DNA of 64,000 bases from assembly GCF_031143425.1 (NCBI RefSeq), contig NC_090446.1, positions 1,025,313,066 through 1,025,377,065 of the forward strand, written 5' to 3'. A program made the position numbers and the translations under genes. The notes below the pieces were generated by a model. It made no database searches, was not told where the DNA came from, and saw only the letters and a list, made by a program, of their open reading frames with translations. This document shows, piece after piece, positions 24,397 to 36,586 of the stretch (positions within the stretch are counted from its first letter, which is position 1; the number at the start of each line of letters is the position of its first letter). The stretch is from Pleurodeles waltl. Lineage: Eukaryota > Chordata > Amphibia > Caudata > Salamandridae.

Positions 24397-27300
24397 CTTG
24401 TGGGGCTCTGACCAGTTTCTGTTACCCAGAATCGTTTGCAAACCTCAAAATTTGGCTAAAAAAACACATTTTCCTCACTTTTCGGTGACAGAAAGTTCTG
24501 GAATCAGCAAAGAGCCACAAATCTCCTTCTACCCAGCGTTCCCCCAAGTCTCCCGATACAAATGATACCTCACTTGTGTGGGTAGGCCTAGCGCCCGCAG
24601 AAGGAATTAACCCAAAACACAACGTGGACACATCCCATTTTTTGACAGAAAACAGAGGTGTTTTTTGCAAAGTGCCTACCTGTAGATTTTGGCCTCTAGC
24701 TCAGCCGGCACCTAGGGAAACCTAACAAACCTGTGCATTTTTTCAAACTACAGACCTAGGGGAATCCAAGATGGGGTGACTTGTGGGGCTCTGACAAGGT
24801 TCTGTTGCCCAGAATCCTTTGCAAACCTCAAACTTTGGCTAAAAAAACACATTTCCTCACATTTCGGTGACAGAAAGTTCTGGAATCTGAGAGGAGCCAC
24901 AAATTTCCTTCCACCCAGCGTTCCCCCAAGTCTCCCGATAAAAATGATACCTCACTTGTGTGGGTAGGCCTAGCGCCCGCAACAGGAAATGCCCCAAAAC
25001 ACATTGTGGACACATCCCATTTTTTGACAGAAAACAGAGGTGTTGTTTGCAAAGTGCCTACCTGTAGATTTTGGCCTCTAGCTCAGCCGGTACCTAGGGA
25101 AGCCTACCAAACCTGTGAATTTTTAAAAACTAGAGACCTAGGGGAATCCAAGATGGGGTGACTTGTGGGTCTCTGACCATGTTCTGTTACCCAGAATCCT
25201 TTGCAACCCTCAAAATTTGACTAAAAAAACACATTTTCCTCACATTTCGGTGACAGAAAGTTCTGGAATCTGAGAGGAGCCACAAATTTCCTTCCACCCA
25301 GCGTCCCCCCAAGTCTCCCGATAAAAATAATACCTCACTTGTGTGGGTGGGCCTAGCGCCCACGACAGGTAATGCCCCAAAACACGACGTGGACACATCC
25401 CATTTTTTGACAGAAAACAGGTGTTTTTTGCAAAATGCCTACCTGTAGATTTTGGCCTCTAGCTCAGCCGGCACCTAGGGAAACCTACCAAACCTGTGCA
25501 TTTCTGAAACTAGAGACCTAGGGGAATCCAAGATGGGGTGACCTGTGGGGCTCTAACCAGGTTCTGTTAACCAAAATCCTTTGCAAACCTCCAAATTTGG
25601 CTAAAAAAACACATTTTCCTCACATTTTGGTGACAGAAAGTTCTGGAACCTGAGAGGAGCCTACATTTCCTTCCACCCAGCGTTCCCCCAAGTCTCCCGA
25701 TACAAATGATACCACACTTGTGTGGGTAGACCTAGTGCCCGCGACAGGAAATGCTCCAAAACACAACGTGGACACATCCCATTTTTTGACAGAAAACAGA
25801 GGTGTTTTTCTTAAAGCGCCTACCTGTAGATTTTGGCCTCTAGCTCAGCCGGCACATAGGGAAACCTACCAAACCTGTGCATTTGTGAAAACTAGAGACC
25901 TAGGGGAATCCAAGATGGGGTGACTTGTGGGGCTCTGACCAGGTTCTGTTACCCAGAATCCTTTGCAAACCTCAAAATTTGGCTAAAAAAACACATTTTC
26001 CTCACATTTCGGTGACAGAAAGTTCTGGAATCTGAGAGGAGCCACAAATTTCCTTCCACCCAGCGTCCCCCCAACTCTCCCGATAAAAATAATACCTCAC
26101 TTGTGTTGGTGGGCCTAGCGCCCACGACAGGTAAAGCCCCAAAACACGACGTGGACACATCCTATTTTTTGACAGACAACAGAGGTGTGTTTTGCAAAAT
26201 GCCTACCTGTAGATTTTGGCCTCTAGCTCAGCCGGAACCTAGGGAAACCTACCAAAGCTGTGCATTTCTGAAAACTAGAGACCTAAGGGAATCCAAGATG
26301 GAGTGACTTGTGGGGCTCTGACAAGGTTCTGTTACCCAGAATCCTTTGCAAACCTCAAACTTTGGCTAAAAAAACACATTTCCTCACATTTCGGTGACAG
26401 AAAGTTCTGGAATCTGAGAGGAGCCACAAATTTCCTTCCACCCAGCGTTCCCCCAAGTCTCCCGATAAAAATGATACCTCACTTGTGTGGGTAGGCCTAG
26501 CGCCCGCAACGGGAAATGCCCCAAAACACAACGTGGACACATCCCATTTTTTGACAGAAAACAGAGGTGTTTTTTTTAAAGTGCCTGCCTGTAGATTTTG
26601 GCCTCTAGCTCAGCCGGCACCTAGGCAAACCTACCAAACCTGTGCATTTCTGAAAACTAGAGACCTAGGGGAATCGAAGATGGGGTGACTTGTGGGGCTC
26701 TGACCAGGTTCTGTTACCCAGAATCGTTTGCAAACCTCAAAATTTGGCTAAAAAAAGAAATTTTCCTCACATTTCGGTGACAGAAAGTTCTGGAATCAGC
26801 AAAGAGCCACAAATCTCCTTCTACCCAGTGTTCCCCCAAGTCTCCCGATACAAATGATACCTCACTTGTGTGGGTAGGCCTAGCGCCCGCGGAAGGAATT
26901 AACCCAAAACACAACGTGGACACATCCCATTTTTTGACAGAAAACAGAGGTGTTTTCTGCAAAGTGCCTACCTGTAGATTTTGGCCTCTAGCTCAGCCGG
27001 CACCTATGGAAACCTAACAAACCTGTGCATTTTTTCAAACTACAGACCTAGGGGAATCCAAGATGGGGTGACTTGTGGGGCTCTGACAAGGTTCTGTTAC
27101 CCAGAATCCTTTGCAAACCTCAAACTTTGGCTAAAAAAACACATTTCCTCACATTTCGGTGACAGAAAGTTCTGGAATCTGAGAGGAGCCACAAATTTCC
27201 TTCCACCCAGCGTTCCCCCAAGTCTCCCGATAAAAATGATACCTCACTTGTGTGGGTAGGCCTAGCGCCCGCGACAGGAAATGCCCCAAAACACATTGTG

Positions 27301-28797
27301 GACACATCCCATTTTTTGACAGAAAACAGAGGTGTTGTTTGCAAAGTGCCTACCTGTAGATTTTGGCCTCTAGCTCAGCCGGTACCTAGGGAAGCCTACC
27401 AAACCTGTGAATTTTTAAAAACTAGAGACCTAGGGGAATCCAAGATGGGGTGACTTGTGGGTCTCTGACCATGTTCTGTTACCCAGAATCCTTTGCAACC
27501 CTCAAAATTTGACTAAAAAAACACATTTTCCTCACATTTCGGTGACAGAAAGTTCTGGAATCTGAGAGGAGGCACAAATTTCCTTCCACCCAGCGTCCCC
27601 CCAAGTCTCCCAATGAAAATAATACCTCACTTGTGTGGGTGGGCCTAGCGCCCACGACAGGTAATGCCCCAAAACACGACGTGGACACATCCCATTTTTT
27701 GAAAGAAAACAGGTGTTTTTTGCAAAATGCCTACCTGTAGATTTTGGCCTCTAGCTCAGCCGGCACCTAGGGAAACCTACCAAACCTGTGCATTTCTGAA
27801 ACTAGAGACCTAGGGGAATCCAAGATGGGGTGACCTGTGGGGCTCTAACCAGGTTCTGTTAACCAGAATCCTTTGCAAACCTCCAAATTTGGCTAAAAAA
27901 ACACATTTTCCTCACATTTCGGTGACAGAAAGTTCTGGAATCTGAGAGGAGCCTACATTTCCTTCCACCCAGCGTTCCCCCAAGTCTCCCGATACAAATG
28001 ATACCACACTTGTGTGGGTAGGCCTAGTGCCCATGACAGGAAATGCTCCAAAACACAACGTGGACACATCCCATTTTTTGACAGAAAACAGAGGTGTTTT
28101 TCTTAAAGCGCCTACCTGTAGATTTTGGCCTCTAGCTCAGCCGGCACATAGGGAAACCTACCAAACCTGTGCATTTGTGAAAACTAGAGACCTAGGGGAA
28201 TCCAAGATGGGGTGACTTGTGGGGCTCTGACCAGGTTCTGTTACCCAGAATCCTTTGCAAACCTCAAAATTTGGCTAAAAAAACACATTTTCCTCACATT
28301 TCGGTGACAGAAAGTTCTGGAATCTGAGAGGAGCCACACATTTCCTTCCACCCAGCGTCCCCCCAACTCTCCCGATAAAAATAATACCTCACTTGTGTTG
28401 GTGGGCCTAGCGCCCACGACAGGTAAAGCCCCAAAACACGACGTGGACACATCCTATTTTTTGACAATCAACATAGGTGTATTTTGCAAAATGCCTACCT
28501 GTAGATTTTGGCCTCTAGCTCAGCCGGAACCTAGGGAAACCTACCAAAGCTGTGCATTTCTGAAAACTGGAGACCTAGGGGAATCCAAGATGGGGTGACT
28601 TGTGGGGCTCTGACAAGGTTCTGTTACCCAGAATCCTTTGCAAACCTCAAACTTTGGCTAAAAAAACACATTTCCTCACATTTCGGTGACAGAAAGTTCT
28701 GGAATCTGAGAGGAGCCACAAATTTCCTTCCACCCAGCGTTCCCCCAAGTCTCCCGATAAAAATGATACCTCACTTGTGTGGGTAGGCCTAGCGCCC
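24296..28797. repeat. Tandem six-unit HOR (Q-R-S-T-V-W), period 2,292 bp
   Basis: Bases 24,296-26,505 recur at 26,588-28,797 with an offset of 2,292 bp. The order is Q, R, S, T, V, W, Q, R, S, T, V, then a W/R hybrid. Matching features include ACATTGTGG in both R units, CATTTGTGAAAAC in both T units and AAAGCTGTGC in both V units. The match stops at about 28,798, where W sequence (CGCAACGGG) is replaced by R sequence (CGCGACAGG, then GTTGTTTGC), returning the array to S four units early. Confidence 0.9.
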
Positions 28798-29362
28798 GCG
28801 ACAGGAAATGCCCCAAAACACATCGTGGACACATCCCATTTTTTGACAGAAAACAGAGGTGTTGTTTGCAAAGTGCCTACCTGTAGATTTTGGCCTCTAG
28901 CTCAGCCGGTACCTAGGGAAGCCTACCAAACCTGTGAATTTTTAAAAACTAGAGACCTAGGGGAATCGAAGATGGGGTGACTTGTGGGTCCCTGACCATG
29001 TTCTGTTACCCAGAATCCTTTGCAACCCTCAATATTTGACTAAAAAAACACATTTTCCTCACATTTCGGTGACAGAAAGTTCTGGAATCTGAGAGGAGCC
29101 ACAAATTTCCTTCCACCCAGCGTCCCCCCAAGTCTCCCGATGAAAATAATACCTCACTTGTGTGAGTGGGCCTAGCGCCCACGACAGGTAATGCCCCAAA
29201 ACACGACATGGACACATCCCATTTTTTGACAGAAAACAGGTGTTTTTTGCAAAATGCCTACCTGTAGATTTTGGCCTCTAGCTCAGCCGGCACCTAGGGA
29301 AACCTACCAAACCTGTGCATTTCTGAAAACTAGAGACCTAGGGGAATCCAAGATGGGGTGAC
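28798..29362. repeat. R and S units closing the first region
   Basis: R right half and S (GGTAATGCC, ACGACATGG) repeat 27,271-27,834 at an offset of 1,527 bp, four units. The S unit ends with GACTTGTGGGG instead of the GACCTGTGGGG of other S units, marking the transition to the M/N/O family. Confidence 0.8.
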
Positions 29363-32300
29363 TTGTGGGGCTCTGACCAGGTTCTGTTACCCAGAATACT
29401 TTGCAAACCTCAACTTTGGCTAAAAAAACACATTTTCCTCACATTTCGGTGACAGAAAGTTCTGGAATCTGAGAGGAGCCACACATTTCCTTCCACCCAG
29501 CATACCACCAAGTCTCCCGATACAAATGATACCTCACTTGTGTGGGTGGGCCTAGCGCCCGCGTCAGGAAATGCCCCAAAACTCAACATGGACACATCCC
29601 ATTTTTTGACAGAAAACAGAGGTGTTTTTTGCAAACTGCCTACCTGTAGGTTTTAGCCTCTGGCTCAGCCGGCACCTAGGGAAACCTACCAAACCTGTGC
29701 ATTTTTGAAAACTAGAGACTTAGGGGACTCCAAGATGGGGTGAGTTGTGGGGCTCTGACCAGGTTCTGTTACCCAGAATCCTTTGCAAACCTCCAAATTT
29801 GGCTAAGAAAACACATTTTCCTCACATTTCGGTGACAGAAAGTTCTGGAATCTGAGAGGAGCCTACATTTCCTTCCACCCAGCGTTCCCCCAAGTCTCCC
29901 GACACAAATGATACCACACTTGTGTGGGTAGGCCTAGCGCCCGAGACAGGAAATGCTCCAAAACACAATGTGGACACATCCCATTTTTTGACAGAAAACA
30001 GAGGTGTTTTTTTTAAAGTGCCTACCTGTAGATTTTGGCCTCTAGCTCAGCCGGCACCTAGGGAAACCTACCAAACCTGTGCATTTTTTAAAACTGGAGA
30101 CCTAGGGGAATCCAAGATGGGGTGACATGTGGGGCTCTGACCAGGTTCTGTTACCCAGAATCCTTTGCAAACCTCAAAATTTGGATAAAAAAACACATTT
30201 TCCTCACATTTCGGTGACAGAAAGTTCTGGAATCTGAGAGGAGCCACAAATTTCCTTCCACCCAGCGTCCCCCCAACTCTCCCGATAAAAATAATACCTC
30301 ACTTGTGTTGGTGGGCCTAGCGCCCACGACAGGTAAAGCCCTAAAACACGACGTGGACACATCCTATTTTTTGACAGACAACAGAGGTGTGTTTTGCAAA
30401 ATGCCTCCCTGTAGATTTTGGCCTCTAGCTCAGCCGGAACCTAGGGAAACCTACCAAATCTGTGCATTTCTGAAAACTAGAGACCTAGGGGAATCCAAGA
30501 TGCGGTGTCTTGTGGGGCTCTGACCAGGTTCTGTTACCCAGAATCCTTTGCAAACCTCAAACTTTGGCTAAAAAAACACATTTTCCTCACATTTCGGTGA
30601 CAGAAAGTTCTGGAATCTGAGAGGAGCCAAACATTTCCTTCCACCCAGCGTTCCCCCAAGTCTCCTGATACAAATGATACCTCACTTGTGTGGGTAGGCC
30701 TAGCGCCTGCGACAGGAAATGCTCCAAAAACACAACGTGGATACATCCCATTTTTTGACAGAAAACCGAGGTGTTTTTTGCAAACTGCCTACCTGTAGGT
30801 TTTAGCCTCTAGCTCAGCCGGCACCTAGGGAAACCTACCAAACCTGTGCATTTTTTAACACTGGAGACCTAGGGGAATCCAAGATGGGGTGACTTGTGGG
30901 GCTCTGAGCAGGTTCTGTTACCCAGAATCCATTGCAAACCTCAAAATTTGGCTAAAAAAACACATTTTCCTCACATTTCGGTGGCAGAAAGTTCTGGAAT
31001 CTGAGAGGAGCCCACTTTTCCTTCCACCCAGCGTTCCCCCAAGTCCCCCGATACAAATGATACCTCACTTGTGTGGGTGGGCCTAGCGCCCACGACAGGT
31101 AATGCCCCAAAAGACGACGTGGACACATCCCATTTTTTGACAGAAAACAGGTGTTTTTTTGCAAAATGCCTACCTGTAGATTTTGGCCTCTAGCTCAGCC
31201 GGCACCTAGGAGAACCTACCAAACCTGTGCATTTCTGAAACTAGAGACCTAAGGGAATCCAAGATGGGGTGACCTGTGAGGCTCTAACCAGGTTCTGTTA
31301 ACCAGATCCTTTGCAAACCTCAAAATTTGGCTAAAAAAACACATTTTCCTCACATTTCGGTGACAGAAAGTTCTGGAATCTGAGAGGAGCCACAAATTTC
31401 CTTCCACCCAGCGTCCCCCAAACTCTCCCAATAAAAATAATACCTCACTTGTGTTGGTGGGCCTAGCGCCCACGACAGGTAAAGCCCCAAAACACGACGT
31501 GGACACATCCTATTTTTTGACAGATAACAGAGGTGTGTTTTGCAAAATGCCTACCTGTAGATTTTGGCCTCTAGCTCAGCCGGAACCTAGGGAAACCTAC
31601 CAAACCTGTGCATTTCTGAAAACTAGAGACCTAGGGGAATCCAAGATGGGGTGACTTGTGGGGCTCTGACCAGGTTCTGTTACCCAGAATCCTTTGCAAA
31701 CCTCAACTTTGGCTAAAAAAACACATTTTCCTCACATTTCGGTGACAGAAAGTTCTGGAATCTGAGAGGAGCCAAACATTTCCTTCCACCCAGCGTTCTC
31801 CCAAGTCTCCTGATACAAATGATACCTCACTTGTGTGGGTAGGCCTAGCGCCTGCGACAGGAAATGCTCCAAAAACACAACGTGGACACATCCCATTTTT
31901 TGACAGAAAACAGAGGTGTTTTTTGCAAAGTTCCTACCTGTAGATTTTGGCCTGTAGCACAGCCGGCACCTGGGGAAACCTACCAAACCTGTGCATTTTT
32001 TAAAACTGGAGACCTAGGGGAATCCAAGATGGGGTGACTTGTTGGGCTGTGACCAGGTTCTGTTACCCAGAATCCTTTGCAAACCTCAAAATTTGGCTAA
32101 AAAAACACATTTTCCTCACATTTCGGTGACAGAAAGTTCTGGAATCTGAGAGGAGCCACACAATTCCTTCCACCCAGCATACCACCAAGTCTCCCGATAC
32201 AAATGATACCTCACTTGTGTGGGTGGGCCTAGCGCCCGCGTCAGGAAATGCCCCAAAACTCAACATGGACACATCCCATTTTTTGACAGAAAACAGAGGT

Positions 32301-35300
32301 GTTTTTTTGCGAACTGCCTACCTGTCGGTTTTAGCCTCTAGCTCAGCCGGCACCTAGGGAAACCTACCAAACCTGTGCATTTTTGAAAACTAGAGACCTA
32401 GGGGACTCCAAGATGGGGTGAGTTGTGGGGCTCTGACCAGGTTCTGTTACCCAGAATCCTTTGCAAACCTCAAAATTTGGCTAAAAAAACACATTTTCCT
32501 CACATTTCGGTGACAGAAAGTTCTGGAATCTGAGAGGAGCCTACATTTCCTTCCACCCAGCGTTCCCCCAAGTCTCCCGATACAAATGATACCAAACTTG
32601 TGTGGGTAGGCCTAGCGCCCGAGACAGGAAATGCTCCAAAACACAACGTGGACACATCCCATTTTTTGACAGAAAACAGAGGTGTTTTTATCAAACTGCC
32701 TAGCTGTAGATTTTGGCCTCTAGCACAGCCGGCACATAGGGAAACCTACCAAACCTGTGCATTTCTGAAAACTAGAGACCTAGGGGAATCCAAGATGGGG
32801 TGACTTGTGGGGCTCTGACCAGGTTCTGTTACCCAGAATCCTTTGCAAACCTCAAAATTTGGCTAAAAAAACAAATTTTCCTCACATTTCGGTGACAGAA
32901 AGTTCTGGAATCTGAGAGGAGCCACACATTTCCTTCCACCCAGCATACCACCAAGTCTCCCGATACAAATGATACCTCACTTGTGTGGGTGGGCCTAGCG
33001 CCCGCGTCAGGAAATGCCCCAAAACTCAACATGGACACATCCCATTTTTTGACAGAAAACAGAGGTGTTTTTTGCGAACTGCCTACCTGTAGGTTTTAGC
33101 CTCTAGCTCAGCCGGCACCTAGGGAAACCTATCAAACCTGTGCATTTTTGAAAACTAGAGACTTAGGGGACTCCAAGATGGGGTGAGTTGTGGGGCTCTG
33201 ACCAGGTTCTGTTACCCAGAATCCTTTGCAAACCTCCAAATTTGGCTAAGAAAACACATTTTCCTCACATTTCGGTGACAGAAAGTTCTGGAATCTGAGA
33301 GGAGCCTACATTTCCTTCCACCCAGCGTTCCCCCAAGTCTCCCGATACAAATGATACCACACTTGTGTGGGTAGGCCTAGCGCCCGAGACAGGAAATGCT
33401 CCAAAACACAACGTGGACACATCCCATTTTTTGACAGAAAACAGAGGTGTTTTTTTTAAAGTGCCTACCTGTAGATTTTGGCTTCTAGCTCAGCCGACAC
33501 CTAGGGAAACCTACCAAACCTGTGCATTTCTGAAACTAGAGACCTAAGGGAATCCAAGATGGGGTGACCTGTGGGGCTCTAACCAGGTTCTGTTAACCAG
33601 AATCCTTTGCAAACCTCAAAATTTGGCTAAAAAAACACATTTTCCTCACATTTCGGTGACAGAAAGTTCTGGAATCTGAGAGGAGCAACAAATTTCCTTC
33701 CACCCAGCGTCCCCCAAACTCTCCCGATAAAAATAATACCTCACTTGTGTTGGTGGGCCTAGCGCCCACGACAGGTAAAGCCCCAAAACACGACGTGAAC
33801 ACATCCTATTTTTTGACAGATAACAGAGGTGTGTTTTGCAAAATGCCTACCTGTAGGTTTTGGCCTCTAGCTCAGCCGGAACCTAGGGAAACCTACCAAA
33901 CCTGTGCATTTCTGAAAACTAGAGACCTAGGGGAATCCAAGATGGGGTGACTTGTGGGGCTCTGACCAGGTTCTGTTACCCAGAATCCTTTGCAAACCTC
34001 AACTTTGGCTAAAAAAACACATTTTCCTCACATTTCGGTGACAGAAAGTTCTGGAATCTGAGAGGAGCCAAACATTTCCTTCCACCCAGCGTTCTCCCAA
34101 GTCTCCTGATACAAATGATACCTCACTTGTGTGGGTAGGCCTAGCGCCTGCGACAGGAAATGCTCCAAAAACACAACGTGGACACATCCCATTTTTTGAC
34201 AGAAAACAGAGGTGTTTTTTGCAAAGTTCCTACCTGTAGATTTTGGCCTGTAGCACAGCCGGCACCTGGGGAAACCTACCAAACCTGTGCATTTTTTAAA
34301 ACTGGAGACCTAGGGGAATCCAAGATGGGGTGACTTGTTGGGCTGTGACCAGGTTCTGTTACCCAGAATCCTTTGCAAACCTCAAAATTTGGCTAAAAAA
34401 ACACATTTTCCTCACATTTCGGTGACAGAAAGTTCTGGAATCTGAGAGGAGCCACACAATTCCTTCCACCCAGCATACCACCAAGTCTCCCGATACAAAT
34501 GATACCTCACTTGTGTGGGTGGGCCTAGCGCCCGCGTCAGGAAATGCCCCAAAACTCAACATGGACACATCCCATTTTTTGACAGAAAACAGAGGTGTTT
34601 TTTTGCGAACTGCCTACCTGTCGGTTTTAGCCTCTAGCTCAGCCGGCACCTAGGGAAACCTACCAAACCTGTGCATTTTTGAAAACTAGAGACCTAGGGG
34701 ACTCCAAGATGGGGTGACTTGTGGGGCTCTGACCAGGTTCTGTTACCCAGAATCCTTTGCAAACCTCAAAATTTGGATAAAAAAACACATTTTCCTCACA
34801 TTTCGGTGACAGAAAGTTCTGGAATCTGAGAGGAGCCACACATTTCCTTCCACCCAGCGTCCCCCCAACTCTCCCGATAATAATAATACCTCACTTGTGT
34901 TGGTGGGCCTAGCGCCCACGACAGGTAAAGCCCTAAAACACGACGTGGACACATCCTATTTTTTGACAGACAACAGAGGTGTGTTTTGCAAAATGCCTCC
35001 CTGTAGATTTTGGCCTCTAGCTCAGCCGGAACCTAGGGAAACCTACCAAACCTGTGCATTTCTGAAAACTAGAGACCTAGGGGAATCCAAGATGCGGTGT
35101 CTTGTGGTGCTCTGACCAGGTTCTGTTACCCAGAATCCTTTGCAAACCTCAAACTTTGGCAAAAAAAACACATTTTCCTCACATTTCGGTGACAGAAAGT
35201 TCTGGAATCTGAGAGGAGCCAAACATTTCCTTCCACCCAGCGTTCCCCCAGGTCTCCTGATACAAATGATACCTCACTTGTGTGGGTAGGCCTAGCGCCT

Positions 35301-35668
35301 GCGACAGGAAATGCTCCAAAAACACAACGTGGATACATCCCATTTTTTGACAGAAAACCGAGGTGTTTTTTGCGAACTGCCTACCTGTAGGTTTTAGCCT
35401 CTAGCTCAGCCGGCACCTAGGGAAACCTACCAAACCTGTGCATTTTTTAAAACTGGAGACCTAGGGGAATCCAAGATGGGGTGACTTGTGGGGCTCTGAG
35501 CAGGTTCTGTTACCCAGAATCCATTGCAAACCTCAAAATTTGGCTAAAAAAACACATTTTCCTCACATTTCGGTGACAGAAAGTTCTGGAATCTGAGAGG
35601 AGCCCACTTTTCCTTCCACCCAGCGTTCCCCCAAGTCCCCCGATACAAATGATACCTCACTTGTGTGG

Positions 35669-35680
35669 GTGGGCGCCCAC
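35669..35680. other. 12-bp perfect palindrome made by loss of a hairpin loop
   Basis: The sequence GTGGGCGCCCAC is a perfect palindrome. Sister units read GTGGGC-CTAGC-GCCCAC, an inverted repeat with 6-bp arms and a 5-base loop (for example 47,914-47,930). The 5 missing bases are exactly the loop, as expected if replication skipped a folded hairpin. The host K unit is correspondingly short. Confidence 0.85.
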
Positions 35681-36560
35681 GACAGGTAATGCCCCAAAAC
35701 ACGACGTGGACACATCCCATTTTTTGACAGAAAACAGGTGTTTTTTTGCAAAATGCCTACCTGTAGATTTTGGCCTCTAGCTCAGCCGGCACCTAGGGGA
35801 ACCTACCAAACCTGTGCATTTCTGAAACTAGAGACCTAAGGGAATCCAAGATGGGGTGACCTGTGGGGCTCTAACCAGGTTCTGTTAACCAGAATCCTTT
35901 GCAAACCTCAAAATTTGGCTAAAAAAACACATTTTCCTCACATTTCGGTGACAGAAAGTTCTGGAATCTGAGAGGAGCAACACATTTCCTTCCACCCAGC
36001 GTCCCCCAAACTCTCCCGATAAAAATAATACCTCACTTGTGTTGGTGGGCCTAGCGCCCACGACAGGTAAAGCCCCAAAACACGACGTGAACACATCCTA
36101 TTTTTTGACAGATAACAGAGGTGTGTTTTGCAAAATGCCTACCTGTAGATTTTGGCCTCTAGCTCAGCCGGAACCTAGGGAAACCTACCAAACCTGTGCA
36201 TTTCTGAAAACTAGAGACCTAGGGGAATCCAAGATGGGGTGACTTGTGGGGCTCTGACCAGGTTCTGTTACCCAGAATCCTTTGCAAACCTCAACTTTGG
36301 CTAAAAAAACACATTTTCCTCACATTTTGGTGACAGAAAGTTCTGGAATCTGAGAGGAGCCAAACATTTCCTTCCACCCAGCGTTCTCCCAAGTCTCCTG
36401 ATACAAATGATACCTCACTTGTGTGGGTAGGCCTAGCGCCTGCGACAGGAAGTGCTCCAAAAACGCAACGTGGACACATCCCATTTTTTGACAGAAAACA
36501 GAGGTGTTTTTTGCAAAGTTCCTACCTGTAGATTTTGGCCTGTAGCACAGCCGGCACCTG

Positions 36561-36586
36561 GGGAAACCTACCAAACCTGTGCATTT
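36561..36586. other. Crossover interval, O/V hybrid unit
   Basis: Upstream the unit is O type (GCCTGTAGCACAGCCGG, CACCTGGGG). Downstream it has the V ending (CATTTCTGAAAACTAG and GATGCGGTGTC). Typical O units instead read CATTTTTTAAAACTGG. The switch lies between the last O-specific base at about 36,560 and the first V-specific base at about 36,587. Confidence 0.72.

Noticed and set aside
35669..35680. Palindrome as a protein-binding operator
   Set aside because: It occurs in this perfect form once and is explained by loop deletion from a hairpin present in sister units. There is no adjacent gene for it to control.
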